Notes: a model not told the origin generated them from the letters alone. A stretch of DNA of 64,000 nucleotides from Allocoleopsis franciscana PCC 7113 (GCF_000317515.1 NC_019738.1:2816001-2880000); one strand, 5' to 3'. Positions 1 to 10,436 are shown, counted from the stretch's first letter. Program-made: numbers and translations.

Positions 1-89
1 AGAGAGATAAACGCTACGGGATTATCTTAAACCTAAGCAATAGTACTTACTCTAAAAAATAACTTTTATTCACAAAGGCTATTGACAAT

Positions 90-497
90 TTATTGTGTTT
101 GCGCTTCTGTTTCTCTTTGAGGCGGACAGGAAAGACTACTGATTACCACTTCATCCTTACCCACATATCCCGTAACGAGCAGGGAATCAAAAATCGGGTT
201 ATCGACACGAACGATTCTCTCAAAATAAATTTCGGTTTCATTTTCATCAGGCACAATATATTTAAATTCTAAACCTGAAAAATTGGCATCATATTCTAAG
301 TACGTTAAGGCAGCAAAAAAAGCTGGAATGAACTGAAGATTTGGATTCCCATGATTATCCTGATTGAACGCGACAAAATGATAGGAGTATTTAGGGGAAT
401 CATCTTGATTGACTTGGGTCACATGAATCTTCAGATTGTAAGGAAAAGCAACTTCACCTTGGTGAAAAGAGATAGAAAACAAATTCCCTTCATTCAT
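90..497 (-). CDS. hypothetical protein, 135 aa
   Basis: I do not recognise this protein. It is 135 residues, acidic, with no signal peptide, membrane segment or cysteine cluster; the only cysteine is in the SCPPQRE tail. Alternating hydrophobic and polar residues through the middle suggest a small mostly-beta soluble domain, but that is inference. The start at 497 is an ATG with no clear ribosome site upstream. It is convergent with nothing and stands alone at the window edge, with psbQ reading away on the other strand. Confidence 0.55.
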   Translation of the reverse strand: MNEGNLFSISFHQGEVAFPYNLKIHVTQVNQDDSPKYSYHFVAFNQDNHGNPNLQFIPAFFAALTYLEYDANFSGLEFKYIVPDENETEIYFERIVRVDNPIFDSLLVTGYVGKDEVVISSLSCPPQRETEAQTQ

Positions 498-754
498 GAT
501 TTTAAAGACAATAGATATATTTTATTTCTCATTATAAAGAGCAAAATAAGGATTGTGGCATAAAGAAACTCTTGCAGAAATACTGTTCAGTCCGTTTAAC
601 GTCCTAGCATAATTATGAAAACGCCTCAACAGCCACTCCTAAAGATATAACTCCTGCAAATCCCACAGGGGGAGTAAGCAAAATCAGCGATTTTGAGGTA
701 TATTGCAGGCAAAACTGCGTAAATTCTCGGATTAGTTGGTAAATTAGGAAACAA

Positions 755-1201
755 ATGCTTAGGAAAAGTTACCGATCACTTCTGGCTGTCATGCTGACTC
801 TGGTGATGACGCTTCTAGTTAGCTGTAGTAGCCCGACAGTCACAAAGCCACCTACCTACACACCTGACAAAATTGCCCAGATTCAGAAATACGCTTCTAC
901 CGTAACGGATCTGCGAGAGACAATGCCAACCTTGGCAACCAGCATTCAAAACCGCAACTGGACAGAGGTCGGTTCATTTATTCATGGCCCATTAGGCGAA
1001 CTGCGGCAGAAAATGAGCTATCTCACTCGCGAACTCCTGCCCCAAGACCAAAAGGCAGCGAGGGAGGCGGCGCAAGACTTGTTTACTCGTTTGGAGAGCA
1101 TTGACCTTGCCACAGAAAGCGGCAATTATCAGAAAGCGGTAGACAATTACCGACTCGCCATCAAAGACTTTGATGCGTTCTTACAGCTAATTCCTGAATA
1201 A
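755..1201 (+). CDS. psbQ: Photosystem II lipoprotein PsbQ (CyanoQ)
   Basis: PsbQ is a lumenal extrinsic protein that stabilises the oxygen-evolving side of photosystem II. The sequence begins with a basic start, a hydrophobic stretch and the lipobox LVSC with Cys24, so the mature protein should be lipid-anchored to the thylakoid. The remaining 120 residues are almost entirely helical and charged, as in the four-helix bundle of the family, and contain the typical sections around IQNRNWTEV and GPLGELRQKM. Length of 148 residues is normal. The next gene begins 5 bases after the stop, so the two are probably cotranscribed. Confidence 0.88.
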   Translation: MLRKSYRSLLAVMLTLVMTLLVSCSSPTVTKPPTYTPDKIAQIQKYASTVTDLRETMPTLATSIQNRNWTEVGSFIHGPLGELRQKMSYLTRELLPQDQKAAREAAQDLFTRLESIDLATESGNYQKAVDNYRLAIKDFDAFLQLIPE

Positions 1202-1206
1202 AGCGA

Positions 1207-2313
1207 ATGAGCCGAGTTGCCATCATTGGGTGTGGTATTGTTGGGGCAGCGATCGCCTACGAATTAAGTCTGATTCGTGGCTTAGAAATCACAGTTCTGG
1301 AACGGCAACAGCCGGCACAAGAGTCTACAGGTGCCGCCTTGGGCGTCCTGATGGGTGCAATTAGTAAAAAAAAAGGTAGGGCGTGGCAGTTGCGGCAAGC
1401 GAGTATGCAGCGCTACGAAACCCTGATTCCTGAATTAGAGGCACTCACTGGGCGTCCCATTCCCTTTAATCGGCGTGGCATCGTCATGCTTTGCTTTGCC
1501 GAAGATGACTTGGCTTCTTGGCAAAAGTTAGTCCAAACTCGCCAGTCCCAAGGTTGGCAACTAGAAATCTGGGATGCACAAGATGTGCATTCCCATTGTC
1601 CTCAATTGCATCCTGACAATATCGCCGGTGCCATTTATTCTCCCCAAGACCGACAAGTTGACCCAACTGTTCTCACCCAAGCTTTGGTAACCGCAGCACA
1701 GAGTAATGGCGTTACCTTTGAGTTTGGGGTTACCGTCGAAGACGTTCAGTCTCAGGTACTCGATGGCAGTGTGACGCGAGAATGTATCCAACTTCACACT
1801 CAGCTCGGACAAATTGATGTAGATTTCGTCGTGGTGGCGGCTGGATTGGGTTCAACACCAATCACTGTGGCATTAGAGCAAGCCATTGATATTCGACCGG
1901 TTTTAGGTCAAGCCTTGCACCTGCGGGTTGAGCATCCCTTAGGGCATCCGGATTTCCAACCCGTAATTACGGGGCATGATGTCCATATTGTACCCATCGG
2001 TGAGCGGGAATACTGGGTCGGGGCTACGGTTGAGTTTCCAGATGCGAGTGGAGATGTGATGGCAGAACCAACCTTGCTGGAGCAGGTGAGACAGGAAGCG
2101 ATCGCTTTTTGTCCGGCTTTAGCCCAAGCCACGATTCTTCGTACTTGGTCAGGCCAGCGTCCTCGTCCCGAAGGGCGTCCAGCTCCGATTATGGGTCAAC
2201 TACCGGGTTACAACAATGTTCTATTAGCGACGGGTCATTATCGGAATGGGGTTCTCTTGGCACCTGCCACGGCACTAGTGATTCGTGACTTAATTGTGTC
2301 GGGGATGTCTTAG
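1207..2313 (+). CDS. thiO: FAD-dependent glycine oxidase-like protein (ThiO/DAO family)
   Basis: This 368-residue protein has an N-terminal Rossmann motif GCGIVG at residues 8-13 followed by the acidic VLER strand end, as in D-amino-acid oxidase folds. The C-terminal GHYRNGVLLAPAT motif is characteristic of glycine oxidase ThiO, which makes the iminoglycine used for the thiazole ring of thiamin. Many cyanobacteria carry ThiO fused to ThiG; here it is a single domain with no thiazole genes next to it, so another amine or amino acid substrate is possible. It starts 5 bases after psbQ. The gene name is moderately sure, the fold is very sure. Confidence 0.75.
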   Translation: MSRVAIIGCGIVGAAIAYELSLIRGLEITVLERQQPAQESTGAALGVLMGAISKKKGRAWQLRQASMQRYETLIPELEALTGRPIPFNRRGIVMLCFAEDDLASWQKLVQTRQSQGWQLEIWDAQDVHSHCPQLHPDNIAGAIYSPQDRQVDPTVLTQALVTAAQSNGVTFEFGVTVEDVQSQVLDGSVTRECIQLHTQLGQIDVDFVVVAAGLGSTPITVALEQAIDIRPVLGQALHLRVEHPLGHPDFQPVITGHDVHIVPIGEREYWVGATVEFPDASGDVMAEPTLLEQVRQEAIAFCPALAQATILRTWSGQRPRPEGRPAPIMGQLPGYNNVLLATGHYRNGVLLAPATALVIRDLIVSGMS

Positions 2314-2454
2314 AAAGGGGTGTACCCATCGGATTTGGTATCAACAACAGCAAATCACGACTCTTACAAGAAAAAATAAAAAAATATTAAAAATTGTATA
2401 AATGAAGACCGATAAAGTTTAAGTTTTATCAGTAAAATTGAAGAAAGTTAACAA

Positions 2455-2576
2455 GGGTCAGCTTAAATAAAGACCCTGAGCAGGAGACTGCAAGTAGGGT
2501 CAGCTTAGATAAAGACCCTAACCATACATAAGTTGGGTTTAATTTTTCCAATGGGGTCAGCTTAGATAAAGACCTT
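2455..2576. repeat. three copies of a 23-bp imperfect palindrome
   Basis: The unit GGGTCAGCTTAGATAAAGACC occurs at 2455-2477, 2497-2519 and 2554-2576, with one variant base in the first copy and one in the last. Each copy starts GGGTC and ends GACC(C), so each can fold as a small hairpin. Spacings are 42 and 57 bases, so this is not a regular CRISPR-type array. The block lies between two converging genes. Confidence 0.8.
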
Positions 2577-2613
2577 AACAATATACAAGTCAGATTGCAT
2601 CAGAGGTTCTCCC

Positions 2614-5600
2614 TTACGGGGGGACTTCTGTTGTTGGTATCGGTTCAGCCGGTTGTGCCACCAAAAGGGGTAGCTGCACAATAAACGTTGCTCCCTTGTC
2701 TTCACCTGGACTAAATGCCTGAACCGTACCACCGTGCTGTTCCACAAGATAGCGAACCAGAGCCAAACCGAGTCCCAATCCACCATGAGAGCGGGTACTG
2801 CTACTGTTTTCTTGACGAAAGCGGTCAAACACATAGGGTAGGAAATTGGCAGAAATTCCCTTCCCCGTATCGGTGACTCGAATTTGGGCATAAGCGTTAG
2901 AAACTTGAGTCAGGGAGCTGTGATCCGTGAGTCGAGATTCGATGGCAGACGGGGATGGGTACTCCGATGGAAACCCACTACTGATAGAAGAAGTAGCGGG
3001 CTTAGGAATGCGGTGATCGCGAGTGAGTGGGTCACTGTTGACGGTTTCCTGGGAAATGGTTCGTGGATGGTTCCCCTCAACCTGCAACTCTTGCACAGAA
3101 CGTTCCCACTGCTCCACTCGCTCCAGCCTAATCTCGACACGCCCTCCTTTGGGAGTAAATTTAACGGCATTCGAGAGTAAATTCCATACTACTTGCTGCA
3201 AGCGATTGGCATCGCCCCAAACAAGTTCAACGGAGGCATCGAGGAAGCATTCAACTTGAATCAGCTTTGCCTCAGCGGCTGGACGGATTGTGTCAATCGC
3301 CGCTTCAATCACGGATATCAGTTCACAGGGGGCGACAGAGAGCTGAAGCTTGCCCATGATAATCCCTGAGACATCCAGAATATCCTCGATCAGTGCCGCC
3401 AAGGACTTGGTATTGCGGTCGATTGTCTCTAACGCTTTAGTCATTTTGAGCGGATCGAATGTCCGGGTTCTTAGCAACTGCGTCCATCCCAGCATGGCAT
3501 TGAGGGGTGTGCGTAACTCATGAGAGAGAATGGCTAAAAATTCATCCTTCATGCAGTTCGCCGCTTCGCTATCGGCTCGTGCCTGTCGTTCGGCAGCATA
3601 AGCACGGGCGCGTTCAATCGCTTGAGCACACTGCTGCGCTAGAGCCTGCATAAAGGCGCAGTCCTCTGCGCTAAACCTCTGAGCATTAACAAAACTAAAC
3701 CCAATCCCTCCTAATGTATGACCATCGACATTTAAGGGGATAGCCGCCCAGGAATGATGCAGACTGTCACTATACTGAGTCGTCAAGTGTGGGTAGCGTT
3801 CAGCAAAGACTTCGCGGGATTCGATGAAGATGGCTTTGTTCGTCTTAACCGCATCCGTGATGGGTACTTCAGCCGTGAGCGGAAAACGGTTCCAATTTTT
3901 AAGTAGTTCCTGAGGATAGCCCAGAGCATTAACTAACTCTAGGGTTCGATCGCGCTCATGCAAGAGTGCAATAAAACCCGCGTTTGCTCTCAAAGCTGCC
4001 AAGCTTTGATTGACAACAACCTCGCCCACTTGCGCCAAGGATAGGGCTTCGCTCAAGGAGGCGGTGAGGGATTGCAGGCTGGCTGTGCGTTTAGCCGTTT
4101 CTTCAGCAATGCGTCGCGCATCTTGAGTATCCCGATAGAGCTGTGCGTTATCCACCGCCATCGCCGCACGACACGCTAAATCCTCCACTAGAGAGAGTTC
4201 ATCTGAACTATAGCAACGCCCGGACTCAGCCGTGGCAAAGGTGATGGCTCCTAGAGTCCGCCCACGAGCCACCAAGGGGACTCCGATACAGGATTTTAAG
4301 CAGAGTTCGCGCAGGCTTTGCAAGTGTTGAGCATCTTGGGCTATAGCCACTAAGTCAGAGTCCAAAATCTCGGTGGCGATTGCAGATTCTCCCGTTCTTA
4401 AGATAGCCGCCAACCCCGTCGCTCCATAGAGATCCTCTGGATAGCGTTGGTTGAGTTCCCAGGCTAGCTTTACTTTCGCCGGATCGAGATGGGCGATTGC
4501 GACACGACGAATCGTCTGATTTTTCTCTAAAATATCGACGGCACACCAGTCAGCAATAAAGGGAACAGCTAACTTGGCTACACTTGCCAAGGTGGTTTCG
4601 TAGTCTAGAGAGGATGCCAGAACCGTACTCGCCTCGGCTAAGAATGCCGATTTGAGTCCTTGTACCTCCGCTTCTAGACGAGCTGCCTGCTCCCGAATGA
4701 GCTGTTCCTTCTGTTTTTCAGCTCGTTTACGCTCGGTGATGTCGCGATTGATACTCAAGAAACCAACAGGATTGCCTGTCGCATCGTAGAGAGCTTTCGC
4801 TGTTACTTCGATGGGCACCTCAGAGCCATCTTTGTGAAGGCAAATCATCTCTCCACAGAAGGTGCCTGTTTCCTGAATGATTCTGATAATCCTCTCCGTC
4901 ATGGTGGGGGTGATACCGGAGTGCATGAGGAAAGTTGCTTTTGTGCCGAGTACCTCTTGGGCGGTGTAGCCAAACAACTCTTCTGCCTTTCCCGTCCATT
5001 TCTGGATGTTCAGATTCAAATCGGTGAGTAAGACCGCATCCGGCATTTGTTGCAAGATTTGATCAGAAAGACGTAGAGTGTCTTCTGCCCGTTTGCGCTC
5101 AGTAATATCCCGTTCCACAGCAACCCAGTGGGTATACCATCCCTCGGCATTGGCAACAGGGACAGTACTAATTTCCACCCAAAACTCAGAGCCATCTTTA
5201 CGGTAATTAATCAACTCCACCACCGTGGGCTGCCATTGCTTCAAGGCAGAACGGAATTGATCGAGCTGGGCGCAAGGGCTTTTTGGGCCTTGTAAAATCC
5301 GTGGCGTTTTACCCAGTACCTCGGCTTGGGTATATCCCGTCATCCGGGTAAACGCCTCATTGACATAGATAATCCGAGGGCCGGGTTCCTCAATCGGTTC
5401 GGCTTCGGTAATCATAATGGCATCATTTGCTGTAACGGCTACCGATTCCAGCAGTCGCAAGCGTTCTTCGGTTTTCTTGCGCTCAGCAATTTCCGCTTGT
5501 AAAGACTGATTCGCCTGGGCTAACTGTGCTGTTCGTTCCTCTACCCGTCGTTCTAACTCAGCTGTCAGTTGGCACAGTTCTGCCTGAGTGCGCTGACGTT

Positions 5601-5976
5601 CAACCCGTTCCTGAGTTTCACGCAACGCCCGTTTCACCGCTGGAACCAACCGATCTAAACGTTGTTTGAGTACGTAATCCGTCGCACCCCTTTTTAAGGT
5701 TTCAATCGCTAGTTCCTCGCCGAGGGTAGCTGAAACAAAGATAAAAGGTACATCCGGGCAAAGAATTTGTGCGATGTCCAGAGCTGCAATTCCATCAAAG
5801 GCTGGCAGAGAGTAATCTGAAAGAATTAAGTTAAAAGAACCTGTTTTTAAGGCGCTTTCAAAGTCAGTACGGGTCTCCACTTGCACTAACTCACCCTCAA
5901 TCCCTCCGTTGGTCAAATACGCCTGGATGAGTTCTGTATCGAGCAGACTATCTTCGAGCAGGAGGATACGCAACAT
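2614..5976 (-). CDS. Receiver-PAS-PAS-GAF-GAF sensor histidine kinase
   Basis: This is a 1120-residue cytoplasmic signalling protein. An N-terminal receiver domain (about 1-125) has its phosphoacceptor Asp54 in LILSDYSLP. A coiled linker follows, then two PAS domains (about 175-290 and 300-415) each ending in the DITERKRAE linker, then two GAF domains (about 440-590 and 635-780). The histidine kinase core has His819 in ILSHELRTPLNA and an ATPase domain with NLLSNAVKF, DTGKGI and GLGLGLALV. A Ser/Pro-rich insert of about 70 residues lies between the N and G boxes, which is unusual. It is the last gene of a three-gene minus-strand signalling operon, 27 bases after the Rcp1-type regulator. The stimulus cannot be read from the sequence. 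Confidence 0.9.
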   Translation of the reverse strand: MLRILLLEDSLLDTELIQAYLTNGGIEGELVQVETRTDFESALKTGSFNLILSDYSLPAFDGIAALDIAQILCPDVPFIFVSATLGEELAIETLKRGATDYVLKQRLDRLVPAVKRALRETQERVERQRTQAELCQLTAELERRVEERTAQLAQANQSLQAEIAERKKTEERLRLLESVAVTANDAIMITEAEPIEEPGPRIIYVNEAFTRMTGYTQAEVLGKTPRILQGPKSPCAQLDQFRSALKQWQPTVVELINYRKDGSEFWVEISTVPVANAEGWYTHWVAVERDITERKRAEDTLRLSDQILQQMPDAVLLTDLNLNIQKWTGKAEELFGYTAQEVLGTKATFLMHSGITPTMTERIIRIIQETGTFCGEMICLHKDGSEVPIEVTAKALYDATGNPVGFLSINRDITERKRAEKQKEQLIREQAARLEAEVQGLKSAFLAEASTVLASSLDYETTLASVAKLAVPFIADWCAVDILEKNQTIRRVAIAHLDPAKVKLAWELNQRYPEDLYGATGLAAILRTGESAIATEILDSDLVAIAQDAQHLQSLRELCLKSCIGVPLVARGRTLGAITFATAESGRCYSSDELSLVEDLACRAAMAVDNAQLYRDTQDARRIAEETAKRTASLQSLTASLSEALSLAQVGEVVVNQSLAALRANAGFIALLHERDRTLELVNALGYPQELLKNWNRFPLTAEVPITDAVKTNKAIFIESREVFAERYPHLTTQYSDSLHHSWAAIPLNVDGHTLGGIGFSFVNAQRFSAEDCAFMQALAQQCAQAIERARAYAAERQARADSEAANCMKDEFLAILSHELRTPLNAMLGWTQLLRTRTFDPLKMTKALETIDRNTKSLAALIEDILDVSGIIMGKLQLSVAPCELISVIEAAIDTIRPAAEAKLIQVECFLDASVELVWGDANRLQQVVWNLLSNAVKFTPKGGRVEIRLERVEQWERSVQELQVEGNHPRTISQETVNSDPLTRDHRIPKPATSSISSGFPSEYPSPSAIESRLTDHSSLTQVSNAYAQIRVTDTGKGISANFLPYVFDRFRQENSSSTRSHGGLGLGLALVRYLVEQHGGTVQAFSPGEDKGATFIVQLPLLVAQPAEPIPTTEVPP

Positions 5977-6003
5977 TTCTAAGAGTGTTTATCTAAAACT
6001 GAG

Positions 6004-6465
6004 CTAAATAGTGCGTCGGGAGGGAACTGATCCGGGCGGTGGCTGATTCACCACAGCCCAGAACAGCCCCAGTTCCTTGATGACATCCACAAATTCGTGG
6101 AAATCGACAGGCTTCACGACATAGGCATTCGTTCCTAAGTTGTAGCTGTTGATTAGATCCTGTTCCTCGCGAGAAGAAGTTAGCACAACAACGGGCACGG
6201 CTTTGAGTTCGGGGTCAGATTTAATTTGGGCTAAAACCTCCAGTCCATCGACTTTAGGCAATTTCAAGTCTAAAAGAACAACCACGGGATTGCCTTCCAT
6301 CCGAAGTTTGAAAACTCCCTTTCGATAGAGATAGTCTAGCGCTTCCTCTCCATCACGCACCACTACCACTTCATTGGCTAAACGATTTTCCGATAGCGCC
6401 GTCAAGATTAATTCGACATCATTAGGGCTATCTTCAACTAACAAAATTCGCTTTAATTCATGCAT
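6004..6465 (-). CDS. Rcp1-type single-domain response regulator
   Basis: The 153-residue protein is a stand-alone CheY-like receiver. The acidic pair Glu11-Asp12, phosphoacceptor Asp66 in LLDLKLP, Thr95 and Lys117 in VVKPVDF are all in place. The longer loop around residues 48-60 and the C-terminal FWAVVNQPP tail match the Rcp1 family that accepts phosphate from phytochrome-like histidine kinases. It lies between two histidine kinases on the same strand, 109 bases after the upstream kinase and 27 before the downstream receiver kinase, so it probably carries phosphate between them. No output domain is present. Confidence 0.9.
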   Translation of the reverse strand: MHELKRILLVEDSPNDVELILTALSENRLANEVVVVRDGEEALDYLYRKGVFKLRMEGNPVVVLLDLKLPKVDGLEVLAQIKSDPELKAVPVVVLTSSREEQDLINSYNLGTNAYVVKPVDFHEFVDVIKELGLFWAVVNQPPPGSVPSRRTI

Positions 6466-6574
6466 TTATATTTTAAAAAGTATGAAGGCTATTAAGTTTA
6501 AAATTGCAGTTTATCAGGTTAGTTGAATTTTGACAAATCAAAGTCAATTTAAACTTTTTCCAAGCTTCAAACCT

Positions 6575-9500
6575 TCAAATTTTGTTGTTTAACTTGGGAA
6601 GTGAGAAGTAAAAAGACGCACCCTTCTTAACCACACTCTCTGCCCAAGTTCGACCCTTATGACGGTCAATAATTCGTTTGACATTAGCCAAGCCAATTCC
6701 AGTTCCCTCAAATTCTTGGAAACTATGCAAACGTTGAAATACACCAAAGAGTTTGTGGACGTAACGCATGTCAAATCCTACGCCATTATCTCGAACAAAG
6801 AACACGAACTCATCCTCGGTTTCGGTGCTGCCAATTTTAATCTCGGCGCGATCGCGTTTTGCGGTGTACTTAACCGCATTGTCGATTAAATTATGGACGA
6901 CCAACCGTAACATCGAAGGATCGCCATAAACCTGGGGCAAGTCTTCAATTTGCCAAGTTATATTACGTCCACAGATATCTTGCTCAATGTCGCGCTTGAC
7001 TTCTTGTATTAATAAAGTCATGTTGACCTTGATGTAGCGCATTTCCGTGCGCCCCATCCGGGAAAATGAGAGCAAGTCATCAACGAGTTTTCCGGCTTGT
7101 TTCGTGGTTTCGGTGATAATACTCAGATAACGCAAGCTCCTTTCATCCAAGGTGGTAGCAGCTTGTTTTTGGAGTAAATCTACGAAACCATTGATATGGC
7201 GCAGGGGTGCACGTAAGTCATGGGAGACAGAATAGGAAAAGGATTCTAACTCTTGATTAGCGGCTTCGAGTTGGGCTGTGCGCTCTTTGACTCGTTGTTC
7301 CAGGCTATGGTTGAGTTTAACAACTTCTTCCTCAGCCAATACGCGATCGCTAATATCGATACAGGAACCGATGTAGCCAAGAAAGCCACCATCCGGTGTG
7401 AAGCGGGGAATTCCTGTATCTAAAACCCAACGGTACTCTCCATCAAAACGTCTGAGGCGGTAATCCATCCTAAACGATTGGCGGGCATCAAACGCATTCA
7501 TGTAGGTGTTTAAACAACGCTGGTAATCATCCGGATGGACGCCTTCAGCCCAACCATTACCAAACTCTTGTTCCATCGTCCGTCCGGTAAAATCTAGCCA
7601 GGGTTGATTAAAGTAATTGCAGAGCTTGTCAGTGCCAGACATCCAAATTAAGACGGGCGCTGTATCTGCCATATTGCGAAATCGTGATTCGCTTTCCCGG
7701 AGTTCTGCCAGAGCCTGTTTGCGATCACTTAAATCTAGGATAAAGCTGACTGCTTGCTCTGGCTCTCCCTCTAACAGCGCACCTATCAGCAGAACGGGAA
7801 CGCGGCTACCATCCTGGCGAATGTACTCCTTCTCAAATGCAGTACAAACTCCAGAGGTTCTCAATTCGGCGATGGCTAGCTCATCAAGCGGTTTATATTC
7901 GGATGGGGTCATTGTATCCCAACACACTCTTCCTGCGTGCAAATCCTCCCGCGTGTAGCCTACCATTTCTAAAAAGGCATCATTGGCTTCTAGAATCTTG
8001 CCACTGAAATCCGAGAAAATAATCCCGACGATGTTGGCATCAAACAAGCGCCTAAACTTAGCTTCGCTTTGCCGTAGCTCATCTTCTAAGCGCTTGCGAT
8101 CGCTGATGTCAAGTGACATGCCTGCAAGAAACCGTCGCCCAGAGGCGTCAATGAAGGGAAACTTAAAAGATAACCAAGACTGGACTCTATCTTGGTTTAC
8201 AGAGGTTTCTAACAACTGTACCGCCTTGTCTCCAGCCAGGACAGCCGTATCATTATCCCGCCATTGCTGTGCCTGCTCTGCTGGAAATAAATCGAAATCG
8301 GTCTTACCCAACCAATCCGCTAACGGGCGATTCCAGGTACGCTCAAGGAGTGAGTTGACGTAAAGGAATCGCCCCTGTTCATCTTTGATGAAGGCTACTA
8401 CAGGAGCATGGCTCATGAAGCGCTCGAACAACTCCTGGCTCTCCCGCATCGCTTCTTCTGCTCGTTTTCGTTCAATGGCTATAGCAAGCACATTAGCAAC
8501 AGCTTGAAGGAAATTAATGTCATTTTGGCTGAACTTTTGTTTTCGAGTTGTGTGTACTCCGAAAACACCAAACGGACGGTTTTGCCCGTGGATAATCACG
8601 CTCATACCGCTGATGACCTGATGCTCGTGCAGGAGTGGAGGCCCATTAAACCGTGTTTCTTTCCGCAGATCTTCAACAATCACTGGCTGGCTGGAAAGCA
8701 GCGTGTAGCCAGCTTGCGAATGAGTTTCGCTTCCCACGGTGGCATGGCCTACAAGTCCTGGATGCCAACCCACACCCGATCGCAGTAGTAAAGCCTTACC
8801 ATCGGGAAGGAGTTCTAAAACTTTGCAATACTCAACATCAAGGCTTTGAGCTACAAGGATGGGGACTTCATCTATCAGTGTAGAAAGCTCGATTCCGGAG
8901 AGCGCACGCTGGCTCAATTGGGCTACGATTGCTTGCTGTTGTAGACGGAGTTCCAGAGCTTGCTCTACTCGCTTGCGCTCAGAGATGTCCTGAAATACCA
9001 ATACGCAGGTCGGTGGATGACCGTACATTGGCGATAAGGTATCGGCAAATATGATCAGGGAACGAATGCCCTCCGGTGTATGCCAATCCATCTCAAACCC
9101 TTTGAGTTGTTCGCCTCTAGCCACCCGCACCCCTGGCATCTGATCATCCGGGATGCGCTCCCCCTTGGCGTCGGTGCAGTAATAAACTGTGTGGTACTCC
9201 TCGCTGGGTTTATTTTTGGGAAATTCGCCCCCAGCCATCTGATCTGCTGCTTGGTTAGCAAAGGTGACTCGTGCGGTTCCTGGCTCAATCAACAGCAACG
9301 GGGAAGGGAGGAAGTTCAGCACTGACTCTAGCCAGCTTTGCTGATTTTGCAGGGTTGCCGCTTGCTCTCGCAGTGATTCTTCTGCCCGTTTGCGTTCGCT
9401 CACATCGGTAATCATGGCGATCGCACCTTGAAACTCTCCTGTCTCACTGCAAATTGGACTGGTGGAGACAATCGCCCACACCGATGAGCCATCTTGGTGA

Positions 9501-10111
9501 CGGAACCGAAAATCGTATTGCTCTTTTATTCCCTGCTGCTGTCGTTCTAAGTAGTGATTGGCTTCGCTCTGTGCCTCCTCATCCATAAAATCAAACATCG
9601 GACGAGCCAGCATGTTCTGCATGGTATAGCCCAGTATCTCAGCTATGCGCTGGTTGACATAGTTAATTTGTCCCTGAGCATCCACCGTCCAGATGCCTTC
9701 GTAGGCGGTATCAAGCACACGGCGATAACGTTCCTCGCTCTCCCGCAGCTTTCGCACACTGACTTGAAGCTGTCGATTGGTGGTCAGTAATGTCTCACAT
9801 AGCCCACTGATCAGTATTCCTTCTAACACGAATACGCTTAACCGCAAGCTGTTGCTCAGACTGAAAGCCAGCCCATGACTAGGGGAATCAATAAAATAAG
9901 TACTCAACAGAGCCGACAAGAACGTGGCGAATAATCCCGCTCCCATGCCACCATACCAGGCACTCACCATGACAGCACCAAAAAACATTAAAAAAGGAGA
10001 GTGTGACATGGTAACCCAAGAGTTCAACAACCGCATCAGCAGCATTGCCAATCCAACGGCTAACACGGCAACACCATAGGGTTGCATCTGGGATTGAGTC
10101 GCTCTCACCAT
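6575..10111 (-). CDS. Membrane-anchored multi-PAS/GAF histidine kinase
   Basis: At 1178 residues this is the largest gene of the window. Residues about 10-110 form a hydrophobic region with several membrane helices resembling the DUF4118 (KdpD-like) sensor segment. Then come PAS 1 (about 125-245), PAS 2 (260-380), a GAF domain (390-555), three more PAS domains (565-940), and the kinase core with His964 in SYSVSHDLRAPLRH, the phytochrome-type H box. The ATPase domain has NLIDNAVKYT, DNGVGFD and GTGIGLANV. The GAF domain has no obvious bilin cysteine context, so it is probably not a photoreceptor. It is the first gene of the operon and its H box type pairs well with the following Rcp1-type regulator. 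Confidence 0.9.
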   Translation of the reverse strand: MVRATQSQMQPYGVAVLAVGLAMLLMRLLNSWVTMSHSPFLMFFGAVMVSAWYGGMGAGLFATFLSALLSTYFIDSPSHGLAFSLSNSLRLSVFVLEGILISGLCETLLTTNRQLQVSVRKLRESEERYRRVLDTAYEGIWTVDAQGQINYVNQRIAEILGYTMQNMLARPMFDFMDEEAQSEANHYLERQQQGIKEQYDFRFRHQDGSSVWAIVSTSPICSETGEFQGAIAMITDVSERKRAEESLREQAATLQNQQSWLESVLNFLPSPLLLIEPGTARVTFANQAADQMAGGEFPKNKPSEEYHTVYYCTDAKGERIPDDQMPGVRVARGEQLKGFEMDWHTPEGIRSLIIFADTLSPMYGHPPTCVLVFQDISERKRVEQALELRLQQQAIVAQLSQRALSGIELSTLIDEVPILVAQSLDVEYCKVLELLPDGKALLLRSGVGWHPGLVGHATVGSETHSQAGYTLLSSQPVIVEDLRKETRFNGPPLLHEHQVISGMSVIIHGQNRPFGVFGVHTTRKQKFSQNDINFLQAVANVLAIAIERKRAEEAMRESQELFERFMSHAPVVAFIKDEQGRFLYVNSLLERTWNRPLADWLGKTDFDLFPAEQAQQWRDNDTAVLAGDKAVQLLETSVNQDRVQSWLSFKFPFIDASGRRFLAGMSLDISDRKRLEDELRQSEAKFRRLFDANIVGIIFSDFSGKILEANDAFLEMVGYTREDLHAGRVCWDTMTPSEYKPLDELAIAELRTSGVCTAFEKEYIRQDGSRVPVLLIGALLEGEPEQAVSFILDLSDRKQALAELRESESRFRNMADTAPVLIWMSGTDKLCNYFNQPWLDFTGRTMEQEFGNGWAEGVHPDDYQRCLNTYMNAFDARQSFRMDYRLRRFDGEYRWVLDTGIPRFTPDGGFLGYIGSCIDISDRVLAEEEVVKLNHSLEQRVKERTAQLEAANQELESFSYSVSHDLRAPLRHINGFVDLLQKQAATTLDERSLRYLSIITETTKQAGKLVDDLLSFSRMGRTEMRYIKVNMTLLIQEVKRDIEQDICGRNITWQIEDLPQVYGDPSMLRLVVHNLIDNAVKYTAKRDRAEIKIGSTETEDEFVFFVRDNGVGFDMRYVHKLFGVFQRLHSFQEFEGTGIGLANVKRIIDRHKGRTWAESVVKKGASFYFSLPKLNNKI

Positions 10112-10436
10112 TTCGTCTGTATATTAGAGGCAGATACCATGGGTTTAAAGATAACTACAGCTAGGCCAATGCTGCTAGAGATATGTATTAGCTTTGAACA
10201 GTATGAAAAGAGTCCCTAGACAGATCTAAGCGTTTCGATGGTGACACGAGCAATCGTCCTTGCGATAGATTGTGGGGAATGACTGATGGGGCAGTGAGAG
10301 CGGCTTCTCCCCATCTGCCCAGCTCCCCAGCTCCCTTTTCTTCCCTTAACCCCAAACGATCGCAACTGTGGCACTCTGAGAAGAGAATAGAGAGAAATAC
10401 CAGATATTCTCGCTACTCCCAATCATCCAATTGTTT
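10112..10436. other. intergenic region between divergent genes
   Basis: About 325 bases separate the histidine kinase operon from ispG. It should hold both promoters, but I cannot assign -35/-10 boxes with confidence. At 10266-10340 there is a low-complexity tract of CTCCCC and GGGG runs of the type found between genes in these genomes. No believable gene is present. Confidence 0.5.

Noticed and set aside
2455-2576. CRISPR array
   Set aside because: Only three units, spacings of 42 and 57 bases, and no cas genes anywhere in the window.
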